NCBI GenBank assembly: GCA_017535125.1
Contig: JAFXUS010000002.1
Location: 1-64,000 of the forward strand
Origin: Bacteroidales bacterium
GTDB lineage: Bacteria > Bacteroidota > Bacteroidia > Bacteroidales > UBA932
DNA: 64,000 nucleotides
Direction: 5' to 3'
The position numbers and the translations under genes are program-made. Shown one piece after another: positions 35,445-43,720 of the stretch. The notes under the pieces were generated by a model. That model did not search any database and was not told where the DNA came from. It saw nothing but the letters and a program-made list of their open reading frames with translations. Position 1 is the stretch's first letter. Each line of letters opens with the position of its first letter.

Positions 35445-37580
35445 TTATTTCACCAGCCTGAGGGATATGCGGCCGCGGTCGAGATCGACGGCCGTGACGG
35501 CCACGCGCACCTGCTGGTGCAGCTTGACCACCTTGGTAGGGTCGGTGCCTCGGGGACCCATCTGCGAGACGTGCACCAGGCCGTCGTCGTGGATGCCGAT
35601 GTCCACGAAGGCGCCGAAATTGGTGATGTTCGTGACGATGCCCGGCAGTTCCATGCCGGGTTTGAGGTCCTCGATGCCGTGGATGTCCTCGGCGAAGGAG
35701 AATTCGGCCGCCTGCTCGCGCGGGTCGAGTCCCGGCTTCGCCAGCTCCTTGAGGATGTCGTTCACGGTCGGCAGGCCGGCCGTCGGGGTCACGAAATCGG
35801 CCGCCTGGATTTTCGCGCACAGCTCCGCGTTGCCTACCAGCTCCTTCGTGCTGACGCCCAATGATTGGGCCATCTTGTCCACGATGCCGTAGGATTCGGG
35901 ATGCACGGCGGAGTTGTCCAGCGGATTCTCCGCCCCGCGGATGCGCAGGAAGCCTGCGCACTGCTCGAAGGCCTTGGGCCCGAGGCGCGGCACCTGCTTC
36001 AGCTCCGCACGGCTGCGGAAGCCGCCGTTCTCGCTGCGGTACGCGATGATGTTTTCCGCCAGGGCGGGACCGATGCCGGCCACGTAGGCCAGCAGGTAGG
36101 GGGAGGCGGTGTTGAGGTTCACGCCCACGGCGTTTACGCAGCTCTCGACGGCGTTGTCCAGCTGCTCCCTGAGCAGCGCCTGGTCCACGTCGTGCTGATA
36201 CTGCCCGATGCCGAGGTTCTTGGGGTCGATTTTCACGAGCTCTGCGAGCGGATCCATCAGGCGGCGGCCGATCGACACGGCGCCGCGCACGGTCACGTCC
36301 TCGTCCGGGAACTCCTGCCGCGCGATTTCAGAAGCGCTGTAGATGGACGCACCGTCCTCGCTGACGGTCCAGACCTTGCAGCCTTCGGGCAGCTGGATGC
36401 GGCGCATGAAATCCTCCGTCTCGCGGGAAGCGGTGCCGTTGCCGATGGCGACGGCCTGGATGCCGTAGCGGTTCAGCATGTCCTGCACGGCCATGATGGC
36501 CTTGACCTTCTCGTTCTGCGGGGGATGGGGGTAGATGATGGTATGGTGCAGTAGCTTTCCCTGCTCGTCCAGGCAGGCGATCTTGCAGCCGTTGCGGAAG
36601 CCGGGGTCGATGGCCATGGTGCGCTTCTGGCCGACGGGGGCGGAGAGCAGCAGCTGGCGCAGGTTCTCCCCGAATACGCGGATGCTCTCGCGGTCGGCCT
36701 TTTCCTTGGCTTCGCGGATCACCTCGCCGCTGATGGACGGCTCCAGCAGTCGCTTGTAGGCGTCCGCGACGGCTTCCTTGACCTGCTCGGCCGCCGCGCC
36801 GGCGGGATAGCCGTGCGCCTGGCAGAAGTCGTAGTAAATCTTGGCGCCGCATTTCTCGGCGTCGGCGTCGATGCCGACGCTCAGGAATCCTTCGTTCTGC
36901 GCGCGCAGGATGGCGAGCAGATTATGCGACGGGATGCGCTCCAGCGGCATCTTGAAGTCGAAATAGCTCCGGTATTTCGCGGCATCGGCGCTGTCGCGCC
37001 CGGCCTTCGTGACCGTCGCGACCACCCGGCGGTGCCGGAAAATGGCGCGCAGGTTTTCACGGATCACCGCGGTTTCGCTCAGGCGCTCCGCCACGATGTC
37101 GCGCGCCCCTGCGAGGGCCGTCTCCACGTCCGGCACCTTGTCGCCGGTGAACTTGCGGGCATCGGCCTCAGGGTTGCGCGTCTTGCCGTTCCATAGCAGG
37201 TCTGCAAGCGGTTCCAGGCCCAGTTCGCGGGCTGCGGTGGCGCGGGTACGGCGCTTCGGCCGCCAGGGGAGGTAGAGGTCTTCCAGCTCGGTCGCGTCCA
37301 CGCAGTTCTCGATTTTCGCGCGCAGCTCGTCCGTGAGCGCGCCCGCCTCGCCGATGACCTTGAGGATGGTCTCCTTGCGCTTGTCCATTTCGAAGAAAAC
37401 GTCCACCCAGTGGCGCACTTCGGCCACTTCGGCGTCATCCATGCCGCCCGTCTTCTCTTTGCGGTAGCGGCTGATGAAGGGGATGGTGTCGCCGTCCGCG
37501 AAAAGTTCGGCGCAGTTCTCGACCTGCCAGTCCTTCAGGCTGAGGAGGCTGGCGATGTGCTGGATATAGAGTTCTTTCAT
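35445..37580 (-). CDS. tex: Tex-family RNA-binding transcription accessory protein
   Basis: A 711-residue cytoplasmic protein with the Tex layout: N-terminal helical region (ELFADGDTIPFISRYRKEKTGGMDD), YqgF-like RNase H domain (MAIDPGFRNGCKIACLDEQG), helix-hairpin-helix repeats (LLAYVAGIGPALAENIIAYR and RLGPKAFEQCAGFLRI) and a C-terminal S1 domain (GIVTNITNFGAFVDIGIHDDGLVH). Tex binds nucleic acids and affects transcription and gene expression broadly. It overlaps the upstream mannosyltransferase gene by 4 nt. Confidence 0.93.
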   Translation of the reverse strand: MKELYIQHIASLLSLKDWQVENCAELFADGDTIPFISRYRKEKTGGMDDAEVAEVRHWVDVFFEMDKRKETILKVIGEAGALTDELRAKIENCVDATELEDLYLPWRPKRRTRATAARELGLEPLADLLWNGKTRNPEADARKFTGDKVPDVETALAGARDIVAERLSETAVIRENLRAIFRHRRVVATVTKAGRDSADAAKYRSYFDFKMPLERIPSHNLLAILRAQNEGFLSVGIDADAEKCGAKIYYDFCQAHGYPAGAAAEQVKEAVADAYKRLLEPSISGEVIREAKEKADRESIRVFGENLRQLLLSAPVGQKRTMAIDPGFRNGCKIACLDEQGKLLHHTIIYPHPPQNEKVKAIMAVQDMLNRYGIQAVAIGNGTASRETEDFMRRIQLPEGCKVWTVSEDGASIYSASEIARQEFPDEDVTVRGAVSIGRRLMDPLAELVKIDPKNLGIGQYQHDVDQALLREQLDNAVESCVNAVGVNLNTASPYLLAYVAGIGPALAENIIAYRSENGGFRSRAELKQVPRLGPKAFEQCAGFLRIRGAENPLDNSAVHPESYGIVDKMAQSLGVSTKELVGNAELCAKIQAADFVTPTAGLPTVNDILKELAKPGLDPREQAAEFSFAEDIHGIEDLKPGMELPGIVTNITNFGAFVDIGIHDDGLVHVSQMGPRGTDPTKVVKLHQQVRVAVTAVDLDRGRISLRLVK

Positions 37581-38302
37581 TTCGCGGGTCGGAGTTTGCG
37601 GAAGCGCAGGCCCAGCACGCCCCAGAAGGCTTCACCGAAGATGCCGCTGGACATCTTCGACGTCCCTTCCGTGCGGTTGATGAAGATGACCGGCACTTCT
37701 TTGATCTGGAAGCCGAGCTTCCTGGCGGTGTATTTCATCTCGATCTGGAAGCCGTAGCCTTTCATCTTCACGGCATCCAGGTCGATGGTCTCCAGGACCT
37801 TGCGGGAATAGCAGACGAATCCGGCCGTGCTGTCATAGATTTTGAACCCCAACGCCACGCGCACGTACATCGAAGCGCAGTAGGACATCATGATGCGTCC
37901 CAGCGGCCAGTTGACGACGTTGATGCCGTCGCAATAGCGCGAGCCGATCGACAGGTCGGCGCCGTCCTGCGAGCAGGCGGCCAGCAGGCGGGGGAGATCG
38001 GCGGGGTTATGGGAAAAATCGGCATCCATCTCGAACACATAGTCGTAGTCGCGCTCCAGAGCCCATTTGAAGCCGGTCACGTAGGCTGTGCCGAGGCCCA
38101 GCTTGCCGCTGCGCTCCACCAGGTGCAGGCGTTCGGGATAGACCGCCTGGAGGCTCCTGACCACAGCAGCCGTCCCGTCGGGGGAGCCGTCGTCGATCAC
38201 CAGAATCTGGTAGTCGCCCTCGAGAGCGAGCACCGCCTGGATGATCTTGGAGATGTTCTCGATTTCGTTGTATGTCGGGATGATGACGAGTTTCTTTTCC
38301 AT
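37577..38302 (-). CDS. Polyprenol-phosphate mannosyl/glycosyl transferase (Dpm1-like, GT2)
   Basis: A 241-residue family 2 glycosyltransferase. KLVIIPTYNEIENISKII and ILVIDDGSPDGTAAVV form the GT-A nucleotide-binding region, and YVFEMDADFSHNP carries the DxD metal site of dolichol-phosphate mannose synthases. No C-terminal membrane helices are seen, as in the soluble Dpm1 type. It would make a lipid-linked sugar donor for surface glycans. The TATATTTG element ends 6 nt before the ATG, leaving almost no leader; tex follows in the same transcript. Confidence 0.9.
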   Translation of the reverse strand: MEKKLVIIPTYNEIENISKIIQAVLALEGDYQILVIDDGSPDGTAAVVRSLQAVYPERLHLVERSGKLGLGTAYVTGFKWALERDYDYVFEMDADFSHNPADLPRLLAACSQDGADLSIGSRYCDGINVVNWPLGRIMMSYCASMYVRVALGFKIYDSTAGFVCYSRKVLETIDLDAVKMKGYGFQIEMKYTARKLGFQIKEVPVIFINRTEGTSKMSSGIFGEAFWGVLGLRFRKLRPAK

Positions 38303-38308
38303 ATTTCA

Positions 38309-38316
38309 CAAATATA
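38309..38316 (-). promoter_or_regulatory. -7 promoter element of the Dpm1-like gene and tex
   Basis: TATATTTG on the minus strand, 6 nt before the ATG at 38302. Confidence 0.65.
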
Positions 38317-38339
38317 GTGAAAAATGGCAAGAAATGGGA

Positions 38340-38828
38340 TTACTTGTCCAGGAAAATCTGCCAGTCCGGGTAGTGGTAGGTCAGGACGCCGGTCAGGATG
38401 ATGGTGACGACGGCCACGGCGATCCAGAGCGGCCACAGCCGGCGAATGGTCTCGTTTTTGCGCCAGCGCAGGGCCCAGTAGACGGACAGGATGACGGAGG
38501 CGGTGTAGATGACGATGTCCAGCGGCAGGATCTCGTGCCGCACGAAGATCCAGTACGAATAGAAAACGGCCACGACCACGGGCATGACCGCCAGGCCGGC
38601 CAGGATGGGCGCGCCGAACTCCTTGATGTCGCGGCGACTGATCACGAGGTAGATCGCGAACAGAAGCATGGGGTAGAAGTTCATCTTCATGTGCGCCATG
38701 ACGCTCTCCGTGACCGGGAAAATGTAGCCCCAGAAATGGTTGAAGAAGGGGAGATGGTGCACGAAATGCATGCTGGTGCCGAAGATGACCAGCAGGATGG
38801 TTGCGATGACGGCTTCTTTACGGGACAT
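38340..38828 (-). CDS. Small membrane protein, DUF6512-like
   Basis: A 162-residue integral membrane protein with about five hydrophobic segments. The text FNHFWGYIFPVTESVMAHMKMNFYPMLLFAIY resembles the PVNESTWEHLKL signature I recall for DUF6512 proteins. No function is known. ATG 38828 is chosen; an ATG at 38846 would directly abut the TATCTTTG promoter (38848-38855) and so would need leaderless initiation. Confidence 0.65.
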   Translation of the reverse strand: MSRKEAVIATILLVIFGTSMHFVHHLPFFNHFWGYIFPVTESVMAHMKMNFYPMLLFAIYLVISRRDIKEFGAPILAGLAVMPVVVAVFYSYWIFVRHEILPLDIVIYTASVILSVYWALRWRKNETIRRLWPLWIAVAVVTIILTGVLTYHYPDWQIFLDK

Positions 38829-38847
38829 GGCGTTTCTTTTTGTCATG

Positions 38848-38855
38848 CAAAGATA
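38848..38855 (-). promoter_or_regulatory. -7 promoter element of the DUF6512-like gene
   Basis: TATCTTTG on the minus strand, 19 nt before the chosen ATG. Confidence 0.6.
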
Positions 38856-38900
38856 CCTCGTTCTACATGCAACCGAGTTGCAATTTCAAAAAATAGTTCC

Positions 38901-38908
38901 TATATTTG
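38901..38908 (+). promoter_or_regulatory. -7 promoter element of tRNA-Ser
   Basis: TATATTTG, 11 nt before the tRNA 5' end. Confidence 0.65.
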
Positions 38909-38919
38909 CAGTCCCATTT

Positions 38920-39007
38920 GGAGAGATGCTCGAGTGGCTGAAGAGGCACGTCTGGAAAGCGTGTGACCGTCCAAAGCGGTTCCAGGGTTCGAATCCCTGT
39001 CTCTCCG
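38920..39007 (+). tRNA. tRNA-Ser (anticodon GGA)
   Basis: An 88-nt class II tRNA. Acceptor arms GGAGAGA and TCTCTCC pair, there is a long variable arm (GTGACCGTCCAAAGCGGTTCC region), the T-arm is GGTTCGAATCC and the anticodon GGA is at 38954-38956. CCA is not encoded. Confidence 0.95.
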
Positions 39008-39010
39008 CAA

Positions 39011-39041
39011 AAAGCCCTGCAGAATAACTGCAGGGCTTTTT
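39011..39041. terminator. Strong bidirectional terminator
   Basis: AAAGCCCTGCAG pairs with CTGCAGGGCTTT around AATAA, with a T-run on both strands. It ends tRNA-Ser and, from the other side, the hypB-DUF5692 operon. Confidence 0.85.
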
Positions 39042-39063
39042 CGTGTGTGCAGGTGTCTGTCGG

Positions 39064-40161
39064 CTAGTCGACGACGGCGCGGGCCATGGCGTCTTTGTAG
39101 TATTTCTGGTCCACGAAGACGTCCTGTTTGTACGGGTTGATGTGGCGCTTCCGGGAGATGCAGATGATCCAGCACAGGGCCGCGCAGTTGGTGATGAGCG
39201 CGAGGGCGCTGATCACGACCATCATCGTGGGATTGGCCGCCACGACAGACGGGTCCACGGTGGTGCCCACGACGGCAGCCTCACCGCCGGCGGCAGCGTA
39301 AAGTTGCTCGATGGTGGCGGTGCCGTTCGGATAGAGGACGGGCAGGGTAGCCCAGGAGAACCACTGACGGCCGTCCTTGAAGGTCTCCTGGAAGAGCGGG
39401 AACACCTGTGCGAACATGCACCAGATCGCCAGGGTGTTGGCGCGGTTCTGAATCCAGCCGCCGCGGTTCCAGCAGAGGGCCGCGATGGTCGGGGCGAGCA
39501 GCAGGGCGACGCCGCAGTACCAGGAGTGCGTGGGCAGGCAGTTGTAGGTGTAAGCGAAGTTCCAGATGTCATAGACCAGGATGTACACCCAGGTCATGTC
39601 GGCCCAGATCATATCCTTCTTGTCCTTGGACGGATAGACGTTCCACCAGGCAGTCATGCAGAAGATGTTCAGCAGACCGGCCACGCCGTTCATCACGTTG
39701 TGCCAGCCGCCGTACTGCCAGACACCTTCGGAGGTGAGCCACCACTTGTTCCATCCCATGGCGGCGCTTTCAAAGTCGGAAGCGCAGGCGATCAGGATGT
39801 TGATGGCCACGATGATGAAGGGGAAGGGCTTGAACCAGTGCTTGGCGCCGATGCCCCATTTGTACTTGATCATCATGAAGCCGATGCACCCGGCCGTGGC
39901 GGCGTACAGCTTGGCATAGTGGAACCAGCCCTGCATGTAGACGTGGGTCTGGTTCTCCAGCGCCCACTGGGCCCCGCTCTTGACGCCGAAGAGGATGGCG
40001 AGGAAATAGACGGTGAGGGCCAGCGGGATGACCAGGAAGGTGACGATGCCGCCGAACTTGGTGCGGCGGGCGAATTCATTGAACAGGATGAGTCCCGCCA
40101 GGACGACGAGAAGCATCAGCCATTGCGAGAGGGCATGCGCCCCATAGACTTGAAAAAACAT
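39064..40161 (-). CDS. Polytopic membrane protein, DUF5692-like
   Basis: A 365-residue inner-membrane protein with roughly eight to nine hydrophobic helices, very rich in Trp and Tyr (TAWWNVYPSKDKKDMIWADMTW, AYTYNCLPTHSWYCG). I believe it belongs to DUF5692; no activity is known to me. It is the last gene of the operon that also encodes HypB, an iron-sulfur flavoprotein, HypA and a small membrane protein. The conserved Trp, His and Cys residues in loops would suit a redox or metal role, but that is inference only. Confidence 0.7.
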   Translation of the reverse strand: MFFQVYGAHALSQWLMLLVVLAGLILFNEFARRTKFGGIVTFLVIPLALTVYFLAILFGVKSGAQWALENQTHVYMQGWFHYAKLYAATAGCIGFMMIKYKWGIGAKHWFKPFPFIIVAINILIACASDFESAAMGWNKWWLTSEGVWQYGGWHNVMNGVAGLLNIFCMTAWWNVYPSKDKKDMIWADMTWVYILVYDIWNFAYTYNCLPTHSWYCGVALLLAPTIAALCWNRGGWIQNRANTLAIWCMFAQVFPLFQETFKDGRQWFSWATLPVLYPNGTATIEQLYAAAGGEAAVVGTTVDPSVVAANPTMMVVISALALITNCAALCWIICISRKRHINPYKQDVFVDQKYYKDAMARAVVD

Positions 40162-40173
40162 AGGATAAGGTTA

Positions 40174-40497
40174 TTAGTAGGATAAAACATGTTTTTCTTT
40201 GATCAGGGCCATGACGGCCCAGAGGGCGGTGATGACCAGGGACATGGGCACGCCGACCGTGAGCATCTCCCGGAGCATCACCGCACCGCCGCCCTCGACC
40301 CCGAGGGCGGTGAAGAAGGGGAAGCGCCAGGTGAGTTCGCCGTTAATGACGTGGTCCACGATGAGCATGATGCTGCCGCCCCAGAGCATGAGCTCCAGGG
40401 AAGCCAGATTGCGGCCGATGAAGCCGTCTTTCCGGCCCCGCTTGCGCAGGACGCTGGTGGCGATAGCCTGAACCAGGGGAACAACAAAACAAGCCAT
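40174..40497 (-). CDS. Small three-helix membrane protein of the hypAB operon
   Basis: A 107-residue protein with three hydrophobic segments (CFVVPLVQAIATSVL; ELMLWGGSIMLIVDHVI; VPMSLVITALWAVMAL). The central segment contains His and Asp (IVDHVING). I do not recognise a named family. It lies 4 nt after hypA and 12 nt before the DUF5692-like gene on the same strand, so the two membrane proteins may form one complex. Confidence 0.7.
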   Translation of the reverse strand: MACFVVPLVQAIATSVLRKRGRKDGFIGRNLASLELMLWGGSIMLIVDHVINGELTWRFPFFTALGVEGGGAVMLREMLTVGVPMSLVITALWAVMALIKEKHVLSY

Positions 40498-40501
40498 GAT
40501 T

Positions 40502-40843
40502 CTAAACTTCTATTTCTTTGATTTCTACTTCGTTACCTTTCAATAAATACGTCCTGTCGCTCTGGCAGTTCGGACAGGTTTTCCCATATTGCACGGTCGG
40601 ATATTCGCATTGGCAGCTCTCGCAGTAGCTGACGGCCGGGAGCAGGTTCACCTTGAGCTCGCAGCCCCGCAGCATCTCCTCCTTGTCGGCCGCCCAGCGC
40701 CAGCAGTCCGTCAGGTACTCCGGCACCACCGTCGACACCTCCCCGATATTCATCACCACCGCCGACACCTTCTGCACGCCGTTCGCCTCAGCCGCCTCCT
40801 TGACGTCCTTGATGATATAAAACACAATCCCTAATTCGTGCAT
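40502..40843 (-). CDS. hypA: Nickel metallochaperone HypA
   Basis: A 113-residue protein that delivers nickel to [NiFe] hydrogenase or urease maturation. The nickel-binding N-terminus MHELGIV is intact (His2), and the zinc loop has two CxxC pairs (YCESCQCEYP and TCPNCQSD). It is 42 nt from the end of the flavoprotein gene, the gap being filled by a palindromic element. No hydrogenase subunit is found in the window, so the client is unknown. Confidence 0.92.
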   Translation of the reverse strand: MHELGIVFYIIKDVKEAAEANGVQKVSAVVMNIGEVSTVVPEYLTDCWRWAADKEEMLRGCELKVNLLPAVSYCESCQCEYPTVQYGKTCPNCQSDRTYLLKGNEVEIKEIEV

Positions 40844-40850
40844 GGTGCAA

Positions 40851-40880
40851 GAGATTCGCCGGTCGGGGCCGGCGAATGAC
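40851..40880 (-). repeat. Palindromic element between the flavoprotein gene and hypA
   Basis: On the minus strand GTCATTCGCCGGC-CCC-GACCGGCGAATCTC, the same family as at 35386 but with a different stem. It occupies nearly the whole intergenic gap within one operon. Confidence 0.75.
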
Positions 40881-40885
40881 GGTGT

Positions 40886-43717
40886 TTATTTGGTTTCTTT
40901 TTTGAACAGAATCTTTCCGGTACGTTTGACCATGTAGGGCAGGATACCGCTGAACTTGTCCTCGGACGTACGCATGACGCTCGCTTCCGGATGCTCGCGG
41001 TACAGGTGGATGGCGTCGAAACCGCACTTGGTCGTGCAGATGCCGCAGCCGATGCAGCGGTTCTCGTCCACGACGGAAGCGCCGCAGCTCAGGCAGCGCG
41101 CCGTCTCCTTGCGCACCTGTTCCTCCGTCAGCGTGCGTGCATACTCCTGGAACGGCAGCTTGTCTTCGTAAGAGCCCGGATCCTGGCGGGAGCCGTTGTC
41201 GTAGGATTCGACCCGGATGTCCTGCTTGTTCAATTCGATGAAGTCGCGGCGATTGCGCCCGATGGTCATGTGGCCGTGCTGCACGAAACGGTGCAGGGAC
41301 TCGGCGGCTTCCTTGCCGGCCGCGATGGCGTCGATGGCGAATTTCGGACCGGTGAAGACGTCGCCGCCCACGAAGATGTCCGGTTCCGCCGTCTGGTAGG
41401 TGAGCTTGTCCGCCACCGGGTACACGCCGCGGAAGAACTCCACCTTCGTGTCCTTCAGCAGATCCTTCAGTACGACGGTCTGGCCGATGGCGAAGATGAC
41501 CAGGTCGGCGTCGAGCGTGATGAGTTCGTTCTCGTCGTATTCCGGCGCAAACTTGTGCTCGGCGTTGAATACGGAGGTGCACTTCTTGAAGACGATGCCG
41601 CTCACCTTTCCGTCGCCGAGAACCTCTTTCGGGCCCCAGCCCGGATTCAGCACGACGCCGTCCCCGCGGGCCTCGCGCCGCTCCTCCGGCGAAGCGGGCA
41701 TGATATCTTCGGTCTCGAGCGAAAGCATCGTGACGGACGAGGCGCCGCTGCGCTTGGCCACGCGGGCCGCGTCGATCGCGACGTTGCCGCCGCCGACCAC
41801 CACTACCTTGCCGCTGAGGGCGCGGTCGCCGCAATTGGCGTCGTGCAGGAAATCGATGGCCGTGGTCGTGCCGGGAAGCGTATCTCCCGGAATGCCGGGC
41901 AATTTCCCGCCCTGGCAGCCGATGGCCACATAGAAGCCCTGGTATCCCTCTTCCCGCAGTCCGGCGATGGTCACGTCCTTGCCGACTTCCACGCCCGTGC
42001 GGATGTCCACGCCGATCTCGCGCATGATGTCGATCTCCGCCTTCAGGACGTCCTTGCCGAGCTTGTAGGATGGAATTCCGTAGCGTAGCATGCCGCCCGG
42101 CTCCGCATGCCTCTCGAAAACCGTCGGCTTGTAGCCCATGGTCGCGAGGTAATAGGCGCAGCTCAGACCGGCCGGCCCGCCGCCGATGACGGCGATCTTC
42201 TGCGGCCAGCGCTCTTCCACGTTGGAACAGATGTTCACCTCCGGAACGAAGCGGGTGTCCGCGTTCAGATCCTGCTCCGCGATGAACTTCTTGACGGCGT
42301 CGATCGCGATGGGCTGGTCGATGGTGCCGCGCGTGCAGGCGTCCTCGCAGCGGCGGTTGCAGATACGGCCGCAGACGGCGGGGAAGGGGTTTTCCCGCTT
42401 GATGAGTTCCAGCGCCTCGGTGTATTTGCCTTCGGCGGCCTTCTTCAGGTAGCCCTGGACGGCGATGTGCGCAGGGCAGGCCGTCTTGCAGGGGGCCGTA
42501 CCGGTGGGGTAGCAGTTGATGCGGTTCCGGTCCCGGTAGTCCTCGTTCCATTTCTCCGGACCCCATTTGACGGCATCCGGCAGTTCCTGCTTGGGGTAGG
42601 TTTGGGGGCCGTTCTTCGTGCAGAGCTTCTGGCCCAGTTTCACGGCTCCGGCCGGACAATACTCTACGCAGCGGCCGCAGGCGACGCAGTTCTTCGGGTC
42701 CACCTTCGCGACGTAGGCGCTGCGGGACATGTTGGGGGTATTGAACAGCTGCGAGGTGCGCAATGCGTTGCAGATCTTGACGTTGCAGTTGCAGATTGCG
42801 AAGATCTTGCCCTCGCCGTCGATGTTGGTGACCTGGTGCACGAAGCCGTGGTCCTCGGCTTTCCGGAGAATGGCCATGGCCTCGTCGTAGGTAATATCGT
42901 GACCGCGGCCCGTCTCACGGAGGTAATCGGCCATGTCACCCACGCCGATGCACCAGTCGCGGTAGTCGTCGGCGCAGCCTTCGTCCAGTTTCTTGCGGCC
43001 ATAACGGCACGAGCAGATGCCCACGCCGATGTGGCCTTCGTATTTCTTGAGCCAGTAGGAGATATGCTCGATGTCGATGGACTGGTTCTCCATGGAGATG
43101 GCCTTCTCCACCGGAATCACGTGCATGCCGATGCCGGAACCGCCCATCGGGACCATGGGGGTGATCTTCTCCAGCGGCAGGAAGGTCATGCGCTCGAAGA
43201 ACATCGCCAACTCGGGATGCCGGTCCATGAGCTCCGTGTTCATGTTGGTGTATTCGGCGCTGCCGGGCACGAACATCGGGACCCAGTAGATGCGGTCCCT
43301 GCGTTCGTAGGTGGTGCCGGGAACCGGACCGTCCTTCGTGTATTTGTCGCCGTAGTCGTATTCCAGCATGCCGAAATAGGCGAGCTTGTCCAGGAGCTCG
43401 TCGAAACTGGCGTCGTCCGGCGTGTAGTGCTTCCCGGCATTCATCTCATGCAGCTCGGCATAGGTGTGGTGCTTGCGGACCTTGAAGAAGTTGCCGGGCA
43501 GCATGTCCAGCAGCAGGTCCAGCGAGGCCTCCCGGGTTGCGGCGTCCATCTCGTCCTCGAAGATGCATGCGAGGCCCCAGTATTCCGGAGCGTCGGAATC
43601 CATCTTGATCTTGCCCGGGACGCGGTCCGTCACGTGACGGACGAACTTGAGCAGTTTGGGATTCGGGTTCTTGTCCCCCTTGTGCTTGGGAACAAATTTG
43701 GTGGACATCTGGGGCAT
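40886..43717 (-). CDS. Large Fe-S flavoprotein, GltD-like oxidoreductase with ferredoxin modules
   Basis: A 943-residue cytoplasmic fusion. Residues 1-315 form a cysteine-containing domain (GICSCRYGRKKLDEGC, AICNCNVKICNA). Then comes a ferredoxin motif CVACGRCVEYCPAG, the GltD-type N-terminal cluster domain (CPAHIAVQGYLKKAAEGKY, CGRICNRRCEDAC), an FAD site (IAVIGGGPAGLSCAYYLA), an NAD(P) site (VVVVGGGNVAIDAARVAKR) and a C-terminal ferredoxin motif CIGCGICTTKCGFDAI. It should pass electrons between NAD(P)H, FAD and several [4Fe-4S] clusters; the final acceptor is unknown. An operon with hypB and hypA suggests a nickel-linked redox process. An alternative ATG is 43708. Confidence 0.85.
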   Translation of the reverse strand: MPQMSTKFVPKHKGDKNPNPKLLKFVRHVTDRVPGKIKMDSDAPEYWGLACIFEDEMDAATREASLDLLLDMLPGNFFKVRKHHTYAELHEMNAGKHYTPDDASFDELLDKLAYFGMLEYDYGDKYTKDGPVPGTTYERRDRIYWVPMFVPGSAEYTNMNTELMDRHPELAMFFERMTFLPLEKITPMVPMGGSGIGMHVIPVEKAISMENQSIDIEHISYWLKKYEGHIGVGICSCRYGRKKLDEGCADDYRDWCIGVGDMADYLRETGRGHDITYDEAMAILRKAEDHGFVHQVTNIDGEGKIFAICNCNVKICNALRTSQLFNTPNMSRSAYVAKVDPKNCVACGRCVEYCPAGAVKLGQKLCTKNGPQTYPKQELPDAVKWGPEKWNEDYRDRNRINCYPTGTAPCKTACPAHIAVQGYLKKAAEGKYTEALELIKRENPFPAVCGRICNRRCEDACTRGTIDQPIAIDAVKKFIAEQDLNADTRFVPEVNICSNVEERWPQKIAVIGGGPAGLSCAYYLATMGYKPTVFERHAEPGGMLRYGIPSYKLGKDVLKAEIDIMREIGVDIRTGVEVGKDVTIAGLREEGYQGFYVAIGCQGGKLPGIPGDTLPGTTTAIDFLHDANCGDRALSGKVVVVGGGNVAIDAARVAKRSGASSVTMLSLETEDIMPASPEERREARGDGVVLNPGWGPKEVLGDGKVSGIVFKKCTSVFNAEHKFAPEYDENELITLDADLVIFAIGQTVVLKDLLKDTKVEFFRGVYPVADKLTYQTAEPDIFVGGDVFTGPKFAIDAIAAGKEAAESLHRFVQHGHMTIGRNRRDFIELNKQDIRVESYDNGSRQDPGSYEDKLPFQEYARTLTEEQVRKETARCLSCGASVVDENRCIGCGICTTKCGFDAIHLYREHPEASVMRTSEDKFSGILPYMVKRTGKILFKKETK

Positions 43718-43720
43718 AGG

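Noticed and set aside
38840..39060. tRNA-Ser region as an integration site for a mobile element
   Set aside because: No integrase, no repeat of the tRNA 3' end was seen, and the flanking genes look like ordinary chromosome.
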